A stretch of 64,000 nt of DNA, taken from Neorhizobium galegae (GTDB taxonomy: Bacteria; Pseudomonadota; Alphaproteobacteria; Rhizobiales; Rhizobiaceae). The DNA is taken from contig NZ_CP090096.1 of assembly GCF_021391675.1 (NCBI RefSeq), forward strand, positions 682,001-746,000, given 5' to 3'. A program made the position numbers and the translations under genes. The notes beneath the pieces were generated by a model. That model was not told the origin of the DNA, did no database searches, and saw only the letters and a program-made list of their open reading frames with translations. Position 1 is the stretch's first letter. The number at the start of each line of letters is the position of its first letter. Below are positions 51,591 to 60,981 of the stretch, piece by piece.

Positions 51591-53168
51591 ATGCCTTCCA
51601 TTACGCTTGCCAATCTTTCGTGGTCCACGCCTGACGGCCGGCCGCTTTTTTCCAATCTGAACCTCAGCTTCGGGCCCGAACGCGCCGCCCTGGTCGGGCG
51701 CAACGGCGTCGGCAAGACGACGCTGCTCAGGCTGATCACCGGCGAACTGACGCCCGCATCCGGGACGGTCTCCGTCTCCGGCAGCCTCGACATGCTGCGC
51801 CAGAGCGTGCAGGTCGCGACCGGTGAGACGATCGCCGACCTTTTTGGCACGCGCGGCGCGTTGGCTATTCTTGCCCGCGCGGAAGCGGGCGAGGCCTCCG
51901 CCGAGGAACTCGCCGATGCCGACTGGATGCTGGAGTCGCGCATGGCAGAAGCTCTGGCACGGGCAGGGCTCGACGCGGATGCGAACACGCCGCTCGAAAC
52001 GCTGTCGGGCGGCCAGCGCACCCGCGCGGGGCTGGCGGCACTGATCTTCACCGGGCCGGATTTCCTGATCCTCGACGAGCCCACCAACAATCTCGACCGA
52101 GCCGGCCGCCAAGCGGTGATAGACCTGCTCGCCGGCTGGCGCGGTGGGGCGATCATCGTCAGCCACGACCGCGAGCTTCTGGAGACCGTCGACGCGATCG
52201 TCGAGCTAACCTCGCTCGATGCCACCCGCTATGGCGGCAACTGGGGCCGCTACCGGGAGCGCAAGGCGCTGGAACTGGCCGCCGCCGAGCACGATCTTGC
52301 TGACGCCGAAAAGCGGATGGCGGAGGTCAGCCGCACGGCGCAGGAAACCACTGAGCGCAAGGCGCGCAAGGACAGCGCCGGCAAGAAGAAGGCCGCGCGG
52401 GGCGACATGCCGCGTATCGTCGCCGGCGGCATGAAGCGGCGGGCGGAAAACACCAGCGGCGACAATGCCCGGCTTGCCGAGCGGCTGCGAACCCAATCGG
52501 CCGACGACATCTCCGCCGCGCGTGAAAAGATCGAGATCCTGCAGCCGCTCTCAGTGACGCTGCCGCCGACCGGCCTGCCGGCGAGCCGGGACGTGCTCAG
52601 GATCGACAACGTCACCGCCGGTTACGAGGTCGAAAAGCCGGTCCTGCACGACTTCTCCTTCGAGATCACCGGGCCGGAACGCATCGCCGTCACCGGTCCT
52701 AACGGTTCGGGAAAAACGACGCTGCTATCGCTGATTTCCGGTAGCCTGTCGCCCTTCTCGGGCACGGTGCGGGTGCCGGTCAGATCCGCCATGCTCGACC
52801 AGCGGGTGAGCCTGCTCGATCCGACGCTCTCGATCCGCGACAATTTCCGGCGTCTCAATCCGCAGGCGGACGAAAATGCCGGGCGTGCGGCGCTCGCCCG
52901 CTTCATGTTCCGTGCCGATGCCGCGCTGCAGGTGGTAGGCACGCTGTCGGGCGGGCAGATGCTGCGGGCGGGGCTTGCCTGCGTGCTCGGCGGGCCAGAG
53001 CCGCCGCCGCTGCTCATCCTCGACGAGCCGACCAACCATCTGGATATCGATTCCATCGCCGCGGTCGAGGCCGGGTTGCGCGCCTATGACGGCGCGCTGC
53101 TGGTCGTCAGCCATGACGAGGTGTTTCTCGAGGCGATCGGCATCACCCGCCGGCTGGCGTTGGGTTAG
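51591..53168 (+). CDS. ABC-F family ATP-binding protein
   Basis: This 525-residue protein has two ABC ATPase domains without membrane segments: GRNGVGKTTLLRL, LSGGQRTRAGLAAL, ILDEPTNNLD and then GPNGSGKTTLLSL, LSGGQMLRAGLACV, ILDEPTNHLDIDSIA. An about 80-residue charged linker (KKKAARGDMPRIVAGGMKRR) joins them. Such proteins act on the ribosome to relieve stalling or protect from drugs. ATG at 51591 was preferred over the TTG at 51570. Confidence 0.92.
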   Translation: MPSITLANLSWSTPDGRPLFSNLNLSFGPERAALVGRNGVGKTTLLRLITGELTPASGTVSVSGSLDMLRQSVQVATGETIADLFGTRGALAILARAEAGEASAEELADADWMLESRMAEALARAGLDADANTPLETLSGGQRTRAGLAALIFTGPDFLILDEPTNNLDRAGRQAVIDLLAGWRGGAIIVSHDRELLETVDAIVELTSLDATRYGGNWGRYRERKALELAAAEHDLADAEKRMAEVSRTAQETTERKARKDSAGKKKAARGDMPRIVAGGMKRRAENTSGDNARLAERLRTQSADDISAAREKIEILQPLSVTLPPTGLPASRDVLRIDNVTAGYEVEKPVLHDFSFEITGPERIAVTGPNGSGKTTLLSLISGSLSPFSGTVRVPVRSAMLDQRVSLLDPTLSIRDNFRRLNPQADENAGRAALARFMFRADAALQVVGTLSGGQMLRAGLACVLGGPEPPPLLILDEPTNHLDIDSIAAVEAGLRAYDGALLVVSHDEVFLEAIGITRRLALG

Positions 53169-53174
53169 AGCCGA

Positions 53175-53732
53175 TCAGGCGGCCGGCGCACCGGTCAGCG
53201 CCTCGGTCGTCACCAGATTGACGCCGGCCTCGGCGAACTGGGCATTGTAGCGGCGGATGATGGCGGCGGCGCTCTCCGGCGGCTGGTCGAGCGTGCTGTG
53301 GGCGTCGGAAACCACCGTCACCTTCAGCCCGGCCGCGATCGCCCCCTGCACCGTGCCGGCGATGCAGAAATCCGTCTGCGCGCCGAGGATAACCACTTCG
53401 GGCGCGCCCTGGCTCTCGATCCATGCGCCGAGTTCCGGGTTGCTGAAGGAGTCCCGGACGGTTTTCGAGAAGGTCGGCTCGTCGTCCCGCTGGCCGAGTG
53501 CCGGCCAGACGGGCCAGCCCGGCTCTCCCGGCGCCAGCGGATCGCCCTCCGGCCCGTCATGGCGCACGAAGGCGATCGCCCGGCCGTCGCGCCGCGCCCA
53601 GTCGATCACCTTGCGGGCGCGGTCGGTCAGGAGATCCGCATCATGGAGAGGTGGCTCGACAAGGCCGTCGAACATGTTGGTCTGCAGGTCGATGACGATG
53701 ACCGGTGCTTTTTCCGCTGATATGCTGGACAT
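53175..53732 (-). CDS. Isochorismatase-like cysteine hydrolase
   Basis: This 185-residue hydrolase has the catalytic triad pattern: VIVIDLQTNMFDG (Asp), FSKTVRDSF (Lys) and GAQTDFCIAGTVQGAIAAG (Cys). It cleaves a small amide or vinyl ether, and its relatives include nicotinamidases. ATG at 53732 gives MSSISAEKAP; a longer frame upstream lacks similarity. It converges on the ABC-F gene with the stops about 6 bases apart. Confidence 0.88.
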   Translation of the reverse strand: MSSISAEKAPVIVIDLQTNMFDGLVEPPLHDADLLTDRARKVIDWARRDGRAIAFVRHDGPEGDPLAPGEPGWPVWPALGQRDDEPTFSKTVRDSFSNPELGAWIESQGAPEVVILGAQTDFCIAGTVQGAIAAGLKVTVVSDAHSTLDQPPESAAAIIRRYNAQFAEAGVNLVTTEALTGAPAA

Positions 53733-53896
53733 GGGCTTGCCTCCATTCAGGACAGGGAAATTGCCGGATTCCCTGCGGATTTCAACCCATATCTTCGCGC
53801 TGAGGGCCCGATCGCTCGCGGCATCTGTCAACTGGCCGGTCAGCCAGGAAAGGGCGGCCCGATCGCCGCCGCCCTCTCTCGTTTGCGATCTGGCGT

Positions 53897-54130
53897 TCAG
53901 CGGCAGACGCGGGTGGTCTTGACGACGACCCGGCCGTGGTAGCGGGTCTTCACCTTCTTGACCATGCAGTCACGATGGCGGGGACGATATGGACGGTAGA
54001 CTTCGCGGACGGTGTGACGCGGGGCGATCCGCTCATTGGTGGTAATGGTGACGCTCGCGGCGTCGGACGGGCCGGCGACCGAGAGAATCGAAGAAATGGC
54101 CAGGGCCGATGCGAGAAGCAGGTTTTTCAT
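53897..54130 (-). CDS. Small secreted basic protein
   Basis: This 77-residue protein has a signal peptide (MKNLLLASALAISSILSVAG, cleavage near SDAA) and a basic mature part RYHGRVVVKTTRVCR with two cysteines. ATG at 54130 gives this normal signal. Similar Lys/Arg-rich short exported proteins occur in rhizobia. The function is unknown. Confidence 0.6.
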   Translation of the reverse strand: MKNLLLASALAISSILSVAGPSDAASVTITTNERIAPRHTVREVYRPYRPRHRDCMVKKVKTRYHGRVVVKTTRVCR

Positions 54131-54289
54131 TCGGTGTTTCCTCAATCTTTTGCGCGACATGAACGCGGATTGAGGGGCCGGGTTCCACGAGAAGGATTGG
54201 GACTGAAGTCCTATGCCCGCCGTTCAACCGGCTGTCTCCCCGTTCGACGGCACAACGTCGGCAGCGCCGCTCAAAGCGGAAAAACAATC

Positions 54290-55072
54290 CTACCTCAGCA
54301 GCCCCTGGCCGCCGTCCACGTAGATCGGCGTGCCCGTCACATGCCGGGAGCGGTCGGAGGCGAGGAAGGCGATGACTTCGGCGACGTCCTCGCTTTTTCC
54401 CGGCTTGCCGTCGCTGATCGGAACCTGGCCCTCCGGCCATTCCACCGGAATTGCGGTTTCCTGCGCGTGGCGAAGCTTGGTGTTGTCGCCGATATTGGTC
54501 TCGATCTCGCCGGGGCAGACGGCGTTGACGCGGATGTGGTGCTTGCCGAGTTCCAGCGCCAGCTGCTGCACCATCGCCACCTGCGCGGCCTTGGTGGCGG
54601 TATAGGCGGTGGCGCCGGGTGTCGTGAAGGTGCGGTTCCCGTTGATCGAAGAGACGACGATGATCGAGCCGGCGCCCTGCGCCTTCAGACGCGGCACGGT
54701 GAGGTGCAGCGTCAGATAGGTGCCGCGCAGGTTGACGGCGATCGTCCTGTCGAATTCTTCCGGCTTCAGGTCGTCGATCGGCGCCCAGACACCGTTGATG
54801 CCGGCATTGGCGACGACGATGTCGAGCCGCCCGAATTTTTCCGCAAGCTGATCGATCGCTTCGCGCATCCGGTTCTCGTCGGAAACGTCCGCTTCGAGCA
54901 CGAGCGCTTCTCCGCCAGCCTTCTCTATCTCCTGGGCAGTCTTTTCGATCTCGGTTCTCGTATGGCCGAGCAGGGCGATTTTTGCGCCTTCCGCCGCGAG
55001 TTTCATCGCTGCCGCCTTGCCGATGCCCGAGCCTGCTCCTGTGACCAGAGCCACCTGATTCTCAAGTTCCAT
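54290..55072 (-). CDS. SDR-family oxidoreductase
   Basis: This 260-residue short-chain dehydrogenase has the cofactor motif TGAGSGIGKAAAM, VANAGIN, the catalytic YTATKAAQVAM and VNAVCPGEIETN. Its ADVSDE acidic site suggests NAD(P) use. ATG at 55072 follows GGGCAC, a weak site, but gives the standard start MELENQVALVTG. It may reduce or oxidise a sugar or ketone. The substrate is unknown. Confidence 0.9.
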   Translation of the reverse strand: MELENQVALVTGAGSGIGKAAAMKLAAEGAKIALLGHTRTEIEKTAQEIEKAGGEALVLEADVSDENRMREAIDQLAEKFGRLDIVVANAGINGVWAPIDDLKPEEFDRTIAVNLRGTYLTLHLTVPRLKAQGAGSIIVVSSINGNRTFTTPGATAYTATKAAQVAMVQQLALELGKHHIRVNAVCPGEIETNIGDNTKLRHAQETAIPVEWPEGQVPISDGKPGKSEDVAEVIAFLASDRSRHVTGTPIYVDGGQGLLR

Positions 55073-55148
55073 GTGCCCATCCTGTCGCTGGATCGCGGCT
55101 TCTGCCGCGCGAAAACGAACGGCAAGGGATGGCGCAAGGTTCCCGGGG

Positions 55149-55568
55149 TCAGGATGGATATCGCTCGTTGAGGATGCGCAGGCCTTCGGCAAATTTCGAA
55201 CCGTCGCCGCCCATCTGGCGCATCTGGGCAAGATTGTCGGTGAGGTCAGCGCGCTTCACCGGTCGGGCGAGCGGGTTTTCGATCGAGCGGCGAACGAAGG
55301 CGAAATATTCCTCGCCATCGCGTTTGCTCATCGCGTCGACGGCATCGACGACTGCTTTGGAAAAGCCTTCTTGGCCCAGCCGCTCGAATGTCCAGCCGGG
55401 ACCTTTCTCGACCACGTCATGCAGCCAGGCAACCTGTTTTTCGTCCTCGCCGGCGACGTTTTCGGCGACGCGCCGGACGTGGTCGATGAACGGGCCGCCG
55501 GTTTTCGACGACTGTCCTTGATGGGCCTTCGTCGCGATGACAATCGCCTTGTCGATCAGTTCCGACAT
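55149..55568 (-). CDS. Single-domain HD hydrolase (MESH1/SpoT-like)
   Basis: This 139-residue protein has AIVIATKAHQGQ, FIDHVRRVAEN, QVAWLHDVVEKG and VKRADLTDNL, the RelA/SpoT-type HD pattern with metal ligands His, His-Asp and Asp. It lacks a synthetase domain. It could hydrolyse ppGpp or another nucleotide. It lies 76 bases upstream of the SDR gene on the same strand. Confidence 0.85.
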   Translation of the reverse strand: MSELIDKAIVIATKAHQGQSSKTGGPFIDHVRRVAENVAGEDEKQVAWLHDVVEKGPGWTFERLGQEGFSKAVVDAVDAMSKRDGEEYFAFVRRSIENPLARPVKRADLTDNLAQMRQMGGDGSKFAEGLRILNERYPS

Positions 55569-55627
55569 TTGTCTGTCTCCCGTCCGCTCGGCGGCGCTCT
55601 ATAGGGTCCTGGCGTGACGACAACGCG

Positions 55628-56002
55628 TCAGTTGCGGTCTTCCTCGAATTGAGGGACGGGAAGCGGGCTCAGCCAGTTCTCCCGCCGCTTCACCCATATT
55701 TCGTAGACCGGTTCGAGATCGGTCGGCGCCATGTCGAGCGATCCGACGCGGATTTCGATCTCGTCGTCGTCGCTCTCGTTGAAGACGCGCGAGCCGCATT
55801 CGGGGCAGAAACCGCGCCCATGAAAATATCTGACCTCGCCTGTGCTTTCAAAGCCATGCCGCGGCCAGATGCCGAACGTGACGAAGCTCGAGCCGCTTTC
55901 CTTGCGGCAATCGGCGCAATGGCAGAGCCCGATCCTGATCGGCGCATCCTTCACCGAATACCGCACCTTGCCGCAAAGGCAACTTCCAGACCGGATGATC
56001 AT
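55628..56002 (-). CDS. GFA-family protein (glutathione-dependent formaldehyde-activating type)
   Basis: This 124-residue protein has the zinc ligands of the family: GSCLCGKVRY, LCHCADCRKESGSSF and FCPECGSRVF, together with GRGF. The known member Gfa binds glutathione and helps formaldehyde detoxification, but most homologues have unknown roles. It lies upstream of the HD gene on the same strand. Confidence 0.88.
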   Translation of the reverse strand: MIIRSGSCLCGKVRYSVKDAPIRIGLCHCADCRKESGSSFVTFGIWPRHGFESTGEVRYFHGRGFCPECGSRVFNESDDDEIEIRVGSLDMAPTDLEPVYEIWVKRRENWLSPLPVPQFEEDRN

Positions 56003-56154
56003 ACTCGCTCCTTCTTCCTCGCCCGGAAAATGCAGTTAGGGCAGGGGAGGATGAAGGGAAGAGATCCGCCGGGTTCCGAGGCGGCCGCCTGGGGGCCTTG
56101 TGGAACGGAACGGCTTGGCCGGCGTTCGAAGCAGACACAGATGGGATTATCGCC

Positions 56155-56658
56155 ATGCGCTCGTTTCTAGTCTCCGCCGCGTTTATCGCCTCGGCTTTCT
56201 CGCCGACCTTAGCTTCGGCGGCTGAGGGCGATTTTCTAAAGACGCTTGCCGGCAGTTGGAGCGGCAACGGGACTGTCCTGACCCGCATCGGAGGCAAACC
56301 CATCAATGTCGTCTGCGACTTCACCTCGACGGCCGGGGCGACTACCCTTTCGATGCAGGGAAACTGCCGAGGCCTGCTGGTCGTCCGGCGCAGCATATCG
56401 GCCGATCTCCAGGCTTCGGATCGCGGTTATAGCGGCACCTATGTCGGGCCCTCCGGCCAGCCTTCAGTGCTTTCCGGCAACCGCCGCGGCAATGCGATCA
56501 ATCTCGGCGTCCGCTGGGCGAGGGTGATCAACGGGGATCGCGTCGCCAACATGACGATCGAGAAGATCGGCAACGACCGCCTCAGGCTCCAGACGGTCGA
56601 CAAGGACCTTTCGAGCGGCAAACCGGTGGTGACCAGTCGCATTGATCTCAGCCGATGA
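56155..56658 (+). CDS. Exported protein of unknown function
   Basis: This 167-residue protein has a signal peptide (MRSFLVSAAFIASAFSPTLA, cleavage near SAAE) and a beta-rich mature domain with LAGSWSGNGTVLTRIGG, GNCRGLLVVRR and GNRRGNAINLGVRWARV. It resembles small periplasmic or outer-surface rhizobial proteins, but no role is known. ATG at 56155 gives this signal peptide. Confidence 0.7.
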   Translation: MRSFLVSAAFIASAFSPTLASAAEGDFLKTLAGSWSGNGTVLTRIGGKPINVVCDFTSTAGATTLSMQGNCRGLLVVRRSISADLQASDRGYSGTYVGPSGQPSVLSGNRRGNAINLGVRWARVINGDRVANMTIEKIGNDRLRLQTVDKDLSSGKPVVTSRIDLSR

Positions 56659-56681
56659 TCATCTGAGGGCTCTGCCCGCCT

Positions 56682-58058
56682 TCACTCCACCTGACCCAGC
56701 TTACCGGGGTTCATGATGCCCTTCGGGTCGATCGCGGCCTTGATGGCATTCATCATGTCGACCGCGCCGCCATGTTCGCGGCGGAGATATTTCAGCTTCG
56801 AAATGCCGATCCCGTGTTCGCCGCTGAACGTGCCGCCCATGTCCATGGCGCGCTGGTAGAGCCGTTCGGCGAGGCGCTCGGCTTCGGCCAGCTCTTCGGG
56901 GATTTCCGGCTTGATCAGATAACCGACATGGAAATTGCCGTCGCCCACATGGCCGATGATCTTGCCCATCACGAAGGAATTATCGATGTCCTCGCGGGCG
57001 GCGAGCACCGCCTCCGCCAACCGCGAGATCGGCACGCAGACATCTGTCGTAAACGCCTTGCAGCCGGGGCGCAGCGTCTGGTTGGAATAGATCGTCTCGT
57101 GGCGGGCCTTCCACAGCCGCTCGCGGTCCTCGGTGCGGGTCGACCATTCGAAATCCGAACCGCCAAACTCGTTGGCGATCTCGCGAACCGTGTTCGACTG
57201 CTCCTCCACCCAGCGCGGGCTGCCGTGGAATTCCAGGAACAGGGTCGGCGCCAGTTTCAGCGTCAGGCCGGCATGCCGGTTGGCAGCCTCGACCGCCACT
57301 TCATCGAGGAATTCGATCCGGGCGACCGGGATGCCGCTCTGGATAGTCGCGACGACGGCTTCCACCGCGCCGCGCATGGTATCAAAGGCACAGACGGCAG
57401 AGGCGATCGTTTCCGGGATCGGGTGCAGCCTGACGGTGACCTCGGTGATGACACCGAGCGTGCCTTCGGCGCCGACATAGAGCTTGGTCAGGTCGTAACC
57501 CGTAGAAGACTTTTTCGTGCGGCGGCCGGTGGTGATGATCTTGCCTTGCGGTGTGACCACACGCAGCGCCAGCACGTTTTCGCGCATCGTGCCGTAGCGC
57601 ACGGCGGTGGTGCCGGAGGCCCGGGTCGAGGCCATGCCGCCGATCGAGGCGTCGGCGCCGGGATCTACGGGGAAGAACAGGCCGGTATCGCGGATATGGG
57701 CGTTGAGCTGCTTGCGGGTGACGCCCGCCTGCACCTGAACGTCGAAATCCTCATGATTGACCTGGACGATCTGGTTCATGCGGGTGAGGTCGAGCGAGAT
57801 GCCGCCCTTCAGCGGGATCGTGTGGCCCTCCATCGAGGAGCCGGCCGCAAACGGCGTCACCGGTATGCCCGCCTCGAAACAGGCGGAGACGACGCGCGCC
57901 ACCTCGTCCTCGTTTTCGGCATAGACAACCGCATCCGGCAACCTTGTCGGCTGCCGGGACATGTCGTGGCCGTGATGTTCACGCACCGCTTCGGTGGTCG
58001 AAAGCCGGTCGCCGAAATGGAGCTTCAGGGCGTCGAGGGTGGATTGCAGGGAGGTCAC
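56682..58058 (-). CDS. FAD-linked 2-hydroxyacid dehydrogenase (GlcD/D-lactate type)
   Basis: This 458-residue flavoprotein of the vanillyl-alcohol oxidase fold has the FAD-binding stretch VTPFAAGSSMEGHTIP, VDPGADASIGGMASTRASG and YVGAEGTLGVITEVTVRL, then the C-terminal GGTFSGEHGIGISKL, the catalytic-His site. It oxidises D-lactate, glycolate or similar 2-hydroxyacids. Its start overlaps the downstream-numbered ThDP enzyme stop by 4 bases, so they are co-transcribed from the right. Confidence 0.92.
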   Translation of the reverse strand: MTSLQSTLDALKLHFGDRLSTTEAVREHHGHDMSRQPTRLPDAVVYAENEDEVARVVSACFEAGIPVTPFAAGSSMEGHTIPLKGGISLDLTRMNQIVQVNHEDFDVQVQAGVTRKQLNAHIRDTGLFFPVDPGADASIGGMASTRASGTTAVRYGTMRENVLALRVVTPQGKIITTGRRTKKSSTGYDLTKLYVGAEGTLGVITEVTVRLHPIPETIASAVCAFDTMRGAVEAVVATIQSGIPVARIEFLDEVAVEAANRHAGLTLKLAPTLFLEFHGSPRWVEEQSNTVREIANEFGGSDFEWSTRTEDRERLWKARHETIYSNQTLRPGCKAFTTDVCVPISRLAEAVLAAREDIDNSFVMGKIIGHVGDGNFHVGYLIKPEIPEELAEAERLAERLYQRAMDMGGTFSGEHGIGISKLKYLRREHGGAVDMMNAIKAAIDPKGIMNPGKLGQVE

Positions 58059-59710
58059 TTTTTCTCACCGGTCAGCATGCGATGGTAGCGCGAACGGGCG
58101 ATTTCCTGCGTTGTGATGAATTCGAGGAGGACCGGCACACCCTTTTGCGTCTGCTCGATGCCGCGCTTGATCGCCGGGATGATCTCGCTTGGTTCGGTGA
58201 CGCGTTCGCCGTAACCACCGAGCGCGCGGGCGAAGGCGGCGTAGTCGCCGGAAATGTCGGTCGAGCGGTATTTCTCCGTCGAAACCTTCATGATCGGCAG
58301 TTCCATCGCCATCGAGAAATTGTTGAGCAGGATCGACAGGATCGGCAGGCGCTCGCGCACTGCGGTTTCGAAATCCATGCCGGTAAAGCCGATCGCCGCA
58401 TCGCCCCAGACATTGATGCAGAGCTTGTCCGGATGCATCAGCTTGGCGCCCATGGCAAGGCCCAGGCCGTAACCGAGCTGGGTCGTTTTGCCCCAGCCGA
58501 TATAGGTGAGCGGCTTTACCGACTTCCAGAACGGCGAAAGTTGGTCGCGGGGGCTGCCGGCATCATGGGTGATGATGGTGTTTTCGATATCGACCGTGTG
58601 CTGCAAATCCCAGAGCACGCGGTAGGGCGACAGCGGTTTGCTGTCGGAGGTGAGCTTTGGCATCCATTCGGAAAGCCATTCTTCCTGCACCTTGGCGATT
58701 TCGGCGGCGACTTCCGTATGGTCGCGCGGAGAAACCTTGCGGGCTTCGAGCTCGGCAAGCACCGCGTCGAGCGTCAGCGCCGCGTCGCCGACCAGCGCCA
58801 CCTTGGCTTCGATGTCCTTGTTGACGTGATCGGGATCGAGCGTCGCGTGGATGACCGTCTTGTCGAGCGGCATCTGCACACCGAAGGCAGTCTCGGTGAA
58901 GGAGCAGCCGATGCCGAAGATCAGGTCGGAACTATCGAGGAAATGGCGTAGGGTCTTGGAAATCGCCGCACCGCCGGCGCCGACGGAGAGCGGATGGGGT
59001 TCCGGAAACGCGCTTTTGCCTTCGAGGCTGGTGGAAACCGGGATCGCCAGCAGTTCGGCGAGCTGTTTCAGCTGCGGCCAGGCCTGCGCGTAGTGAATGC
59101 CCTGGCCGGCATAGAGGATCGGCCGCTTGGCGGCGAGCAGCAGGTCGACCGCGTCGCGCACGGCAATCGGGTCCGGCCCGTAGCGGGTGGAAAGAACCGG
59201 GCGATAGTTCAGCGGTTCCGGCACCTCGTCCTGCCACATGTCGTTCGGGATTTCGACCAGAACCGGACCGCCGCGGCCATTCCGCAATTTGGAGAAAGCG
59301 CGTCGAAAAATGTTCGGGATTTCGGCGGCCGAGGTGATCGGCTCGGCGGACTTGGTGATGTCGCGCATCGAGCGGGTGGCATTGTAGTTGGGATCGACAT
59401 GCGCGACGCGGCGCTCGTAGCCCATCGGCAGGACCAGCAGCGGCACGGATTCCGAATAGGCCTGGGCGATGCCGCCATAGGCATTTTCCGTGCCCGGTCC
59501 GAGCTGCATGGCGAAGACGCCGATCGTCTTGCCGGAAGAGAGGCGCGACATGGCGTCGGCCATGTGCAGGCCGTGGCGCTCCTGGCGCACGATGATCGGG
59601 CGGATACCGCCCATGGCCGCATGTTCGAGAACGTGGTTCACGGGGTAGCCGCAGATGACCTCGATCCCCTCGCGCTTCAGAATTTCCACGATGGCGTCGG
59701 CAACTTTCAT
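58055..59710 (-). CDS. ThDP-dependent enzyme, acetolactate synthase-like (first)
   Basis: This 551-residue protein has an N-terminal RQERHGLHMADAMSR with the catalytic Glu, and a C-terminal diphosphate-binding motif that reads GDAAIGFTGMDFETA and then LLNNFS, with GDA instead of the usual GDG. It decarboxylates or joins 2-oxoacids. Its neighbours (two hydroxyacid oxidases and an aldehyde dehydrogenase) suggest a catabolic 2-oxoacid decarboxylase rather than a biosynthetic acetolactate synthase. It follows the FMN enzyme gene by about 30 bases. Confidence 0.88.
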   Translation of the reverse strand: MKVADAIVEILKREGIEVICGYPVNHVLEHAAMGGIRPIIVRQERHGLHMADAMSRLSSGKTIGVFAMQLGPGTENAYGGIAQAYSESVPLLVLPMGYERRVAHVDPNYNATRSMRDITKSAEPITSAAEIPNIFRRAFSKLRNGRGGPVLVEIPNDMWQDEVPEPLNYRPVLSTRYGPDPIAVRDAVDLLLAAKRPILYAGQGIHYAQAWPQLKQLAELLAIPVSTSLEGKSAFPEPHPLSVGAGGAAISKTLRHFLDSSDLIFGIGCSFTETAFGVQMPLDKTVIHATLDPDHVNKDIEAKVALVGDAALTLDAVLAELEARKVSPRDHTEVAAEIAKVQEEWLSEWMPKLTSDSKPLSPYRVLWDLQHTVDIENTIITHDAGSPRDQLSPFWKSVKPLTYIGWGKTTQLGYGLGLAMGAKLMHPDKLCINVWGDAAIGFTGMDFETAVRERLPILSILLNNFSMAMELPIMKVSTEKYRSTDISGDYAAFARALGGYGERVTEPSEIIPAIKRGIEQTQKGVPVLLEFITTQEIARSRYHRMLTGEKK

Positions 59711-59739
59711 GGGTTTCTCCTCCCCGGAGACATGGTCGA

Positions 59740-60969
59740 TTAGAGGTGAGGTTCGAAGTCTTGTCGTGTCCAGGCGCCGGGATGGCGCACCGGCGCGCGA
59801 CGGGCCTCTCCGGTATTCAAAAGCCCGCTCTGGCCGAGCGTGATGCGATATTCCTCGATGAAGGCCTGCGCCATATGCGTGGCGCCATGGTCTCCGAGTG
59901 CGGCAAGGCCGAGCATGAAGGCACGGCCGGCAAACGACGAATGGGCACCGCAGGCAACCGCGCGCACCATGTCGACGCCGGACACGACGCCGCTGTCGAA
60001 CAGCACCGTACCACGTGTGCCGACCGTGCGGGCGATTTCCGGCAGCACGTCGATCGTCGCAGGTGCCGCATCGAACTGGCGGCCGCCGTGGTTCGAGACG
60101 ACGACGCCGTCGAGGCCGAGTTCCAGCGCCTTCTCGGCGTCAGCCGGGTGCATGACGCCCTTGACCATCATCGGCCCCAGCCATTTGTCGCGCAGCCGGG
60201 CGATCTGCTCCCAGGGGAAGCCGCCGCCAATATGTCGCTGCACGAAGGCAGAGGTCGTCACGCGGTCCGGGGCGCCGGCGAAACCAGCCATGTTGGCGAA
60301 GGTCGGCATGCCCTTGCGGCGGATCGCATCCAGCCAGAAAGGGGCCAAGGCCGCAGCCAACATCGTCTTCGGCGTCAGCTTGAAGGGCATGGTGAGGCCG
60401 TTGCGAAGATCGCGCGGGCGCTTGGCGCGCACCGGCACGTCGAGCGTCGCGACCAGAACCTTGGCGCCGGCGATGCGGGCGCGCTCGGCCATTTCGAGAC
60501 TGTATTGGTGATTGTTCGGCGCCATCGGGTAGAGCTGGAACCAGGTGACGTCTGGGGCCCATTCCACGACTTTTTCGATCGTCGCGCAGGCGAGCGTGCC
60601 GACCATGTAAGGGATGTTGTGGGCCTGGGCGGCCTTGGCGAACTGTTCGGTGGCGCCCGGCCACATCATGCCGTCGAAGCCGATCGGCGAAATGCCGATC
60701 GGGGCGGCATAACGATGGCCGAAGAGCTCAACCGAGGTGTCGACCTTGGACACGTCCAGCCCGTAACGCGGCACGACCTCGACCGCCTGCAGCGCTGTCC
60801 GGTTTCGGTTGAGGCCGGTTTCATCGCCGGCGCCGCCCTGCAGGAACTCGTAGGCAAAACGCGGAATACGCCATTTCGCCCGTTTCTCCAGGTCGCCGAC
60901 CATCGGATAACGTCGGCGGAGTTCCGCCAGCGTTTCTGTCGTCCTTGCGTCGTTCCTGGCTCCCCCCAT
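59740..60969 (-). CDS. FMN-dependent alpha-hydroxyacid dehydrogenase
   Basis: This 409-residue enzyme of the glycolate oxidase/L-lactate/mandelate dehydrogenase family has FAYEFLQGGAGDETG, PIGISPIGFDGMMWPGA, TWFQLYPM, the catalytic-His region VVSNHGGRQFDAAPA and VLFDSGVVSGVDMVRAVA. It oxidises an L-2-hydroxyacid to a 2-oxoacid. Gene spacing to its neighbours is short on the same strand. The substrate (lactate, glycolate, mandelate or longer) is not fixed by sequence. Confidence 0.92.
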   Translation of the reverse strand: MGGARNDARTTETLAELRRRYPMVGDLEKRAKWRIPRFAYEFLQGGAGDETGLNRNRTALQAVEVVPRYGLDVSKVDTSVELFGHRYAAPIGISPIGFDGMMWPGATEQFAKAAQAHNIPYMVGTLACATIEKVVEWAPDVTWFQLYPMAPNNHQYSLEMAERARIAGAKVLVATLDVPVRAKRPRDLRNGLTMPFKLTPKTMLAAALAPFWLDAIRRKGMPTFANMAGFAGAPDRVTTSAFVQRHIGGGFPWEQIARLRDKWLGPMMVKGVMHPADAEKALELGLDGVVVSNHGGRQFDAAPATIDVLPEIARTVGTRGTVLFDSGVVSGVDMVRAVACGAHSSFAGRAFMLGLAALGDHGATHMAQAFIEEYRITLGQSGLLNTGEARRAPVRHPGAWTRQDFEPHL

Positions 60970-60981
60970 GTCCGACGCCTC

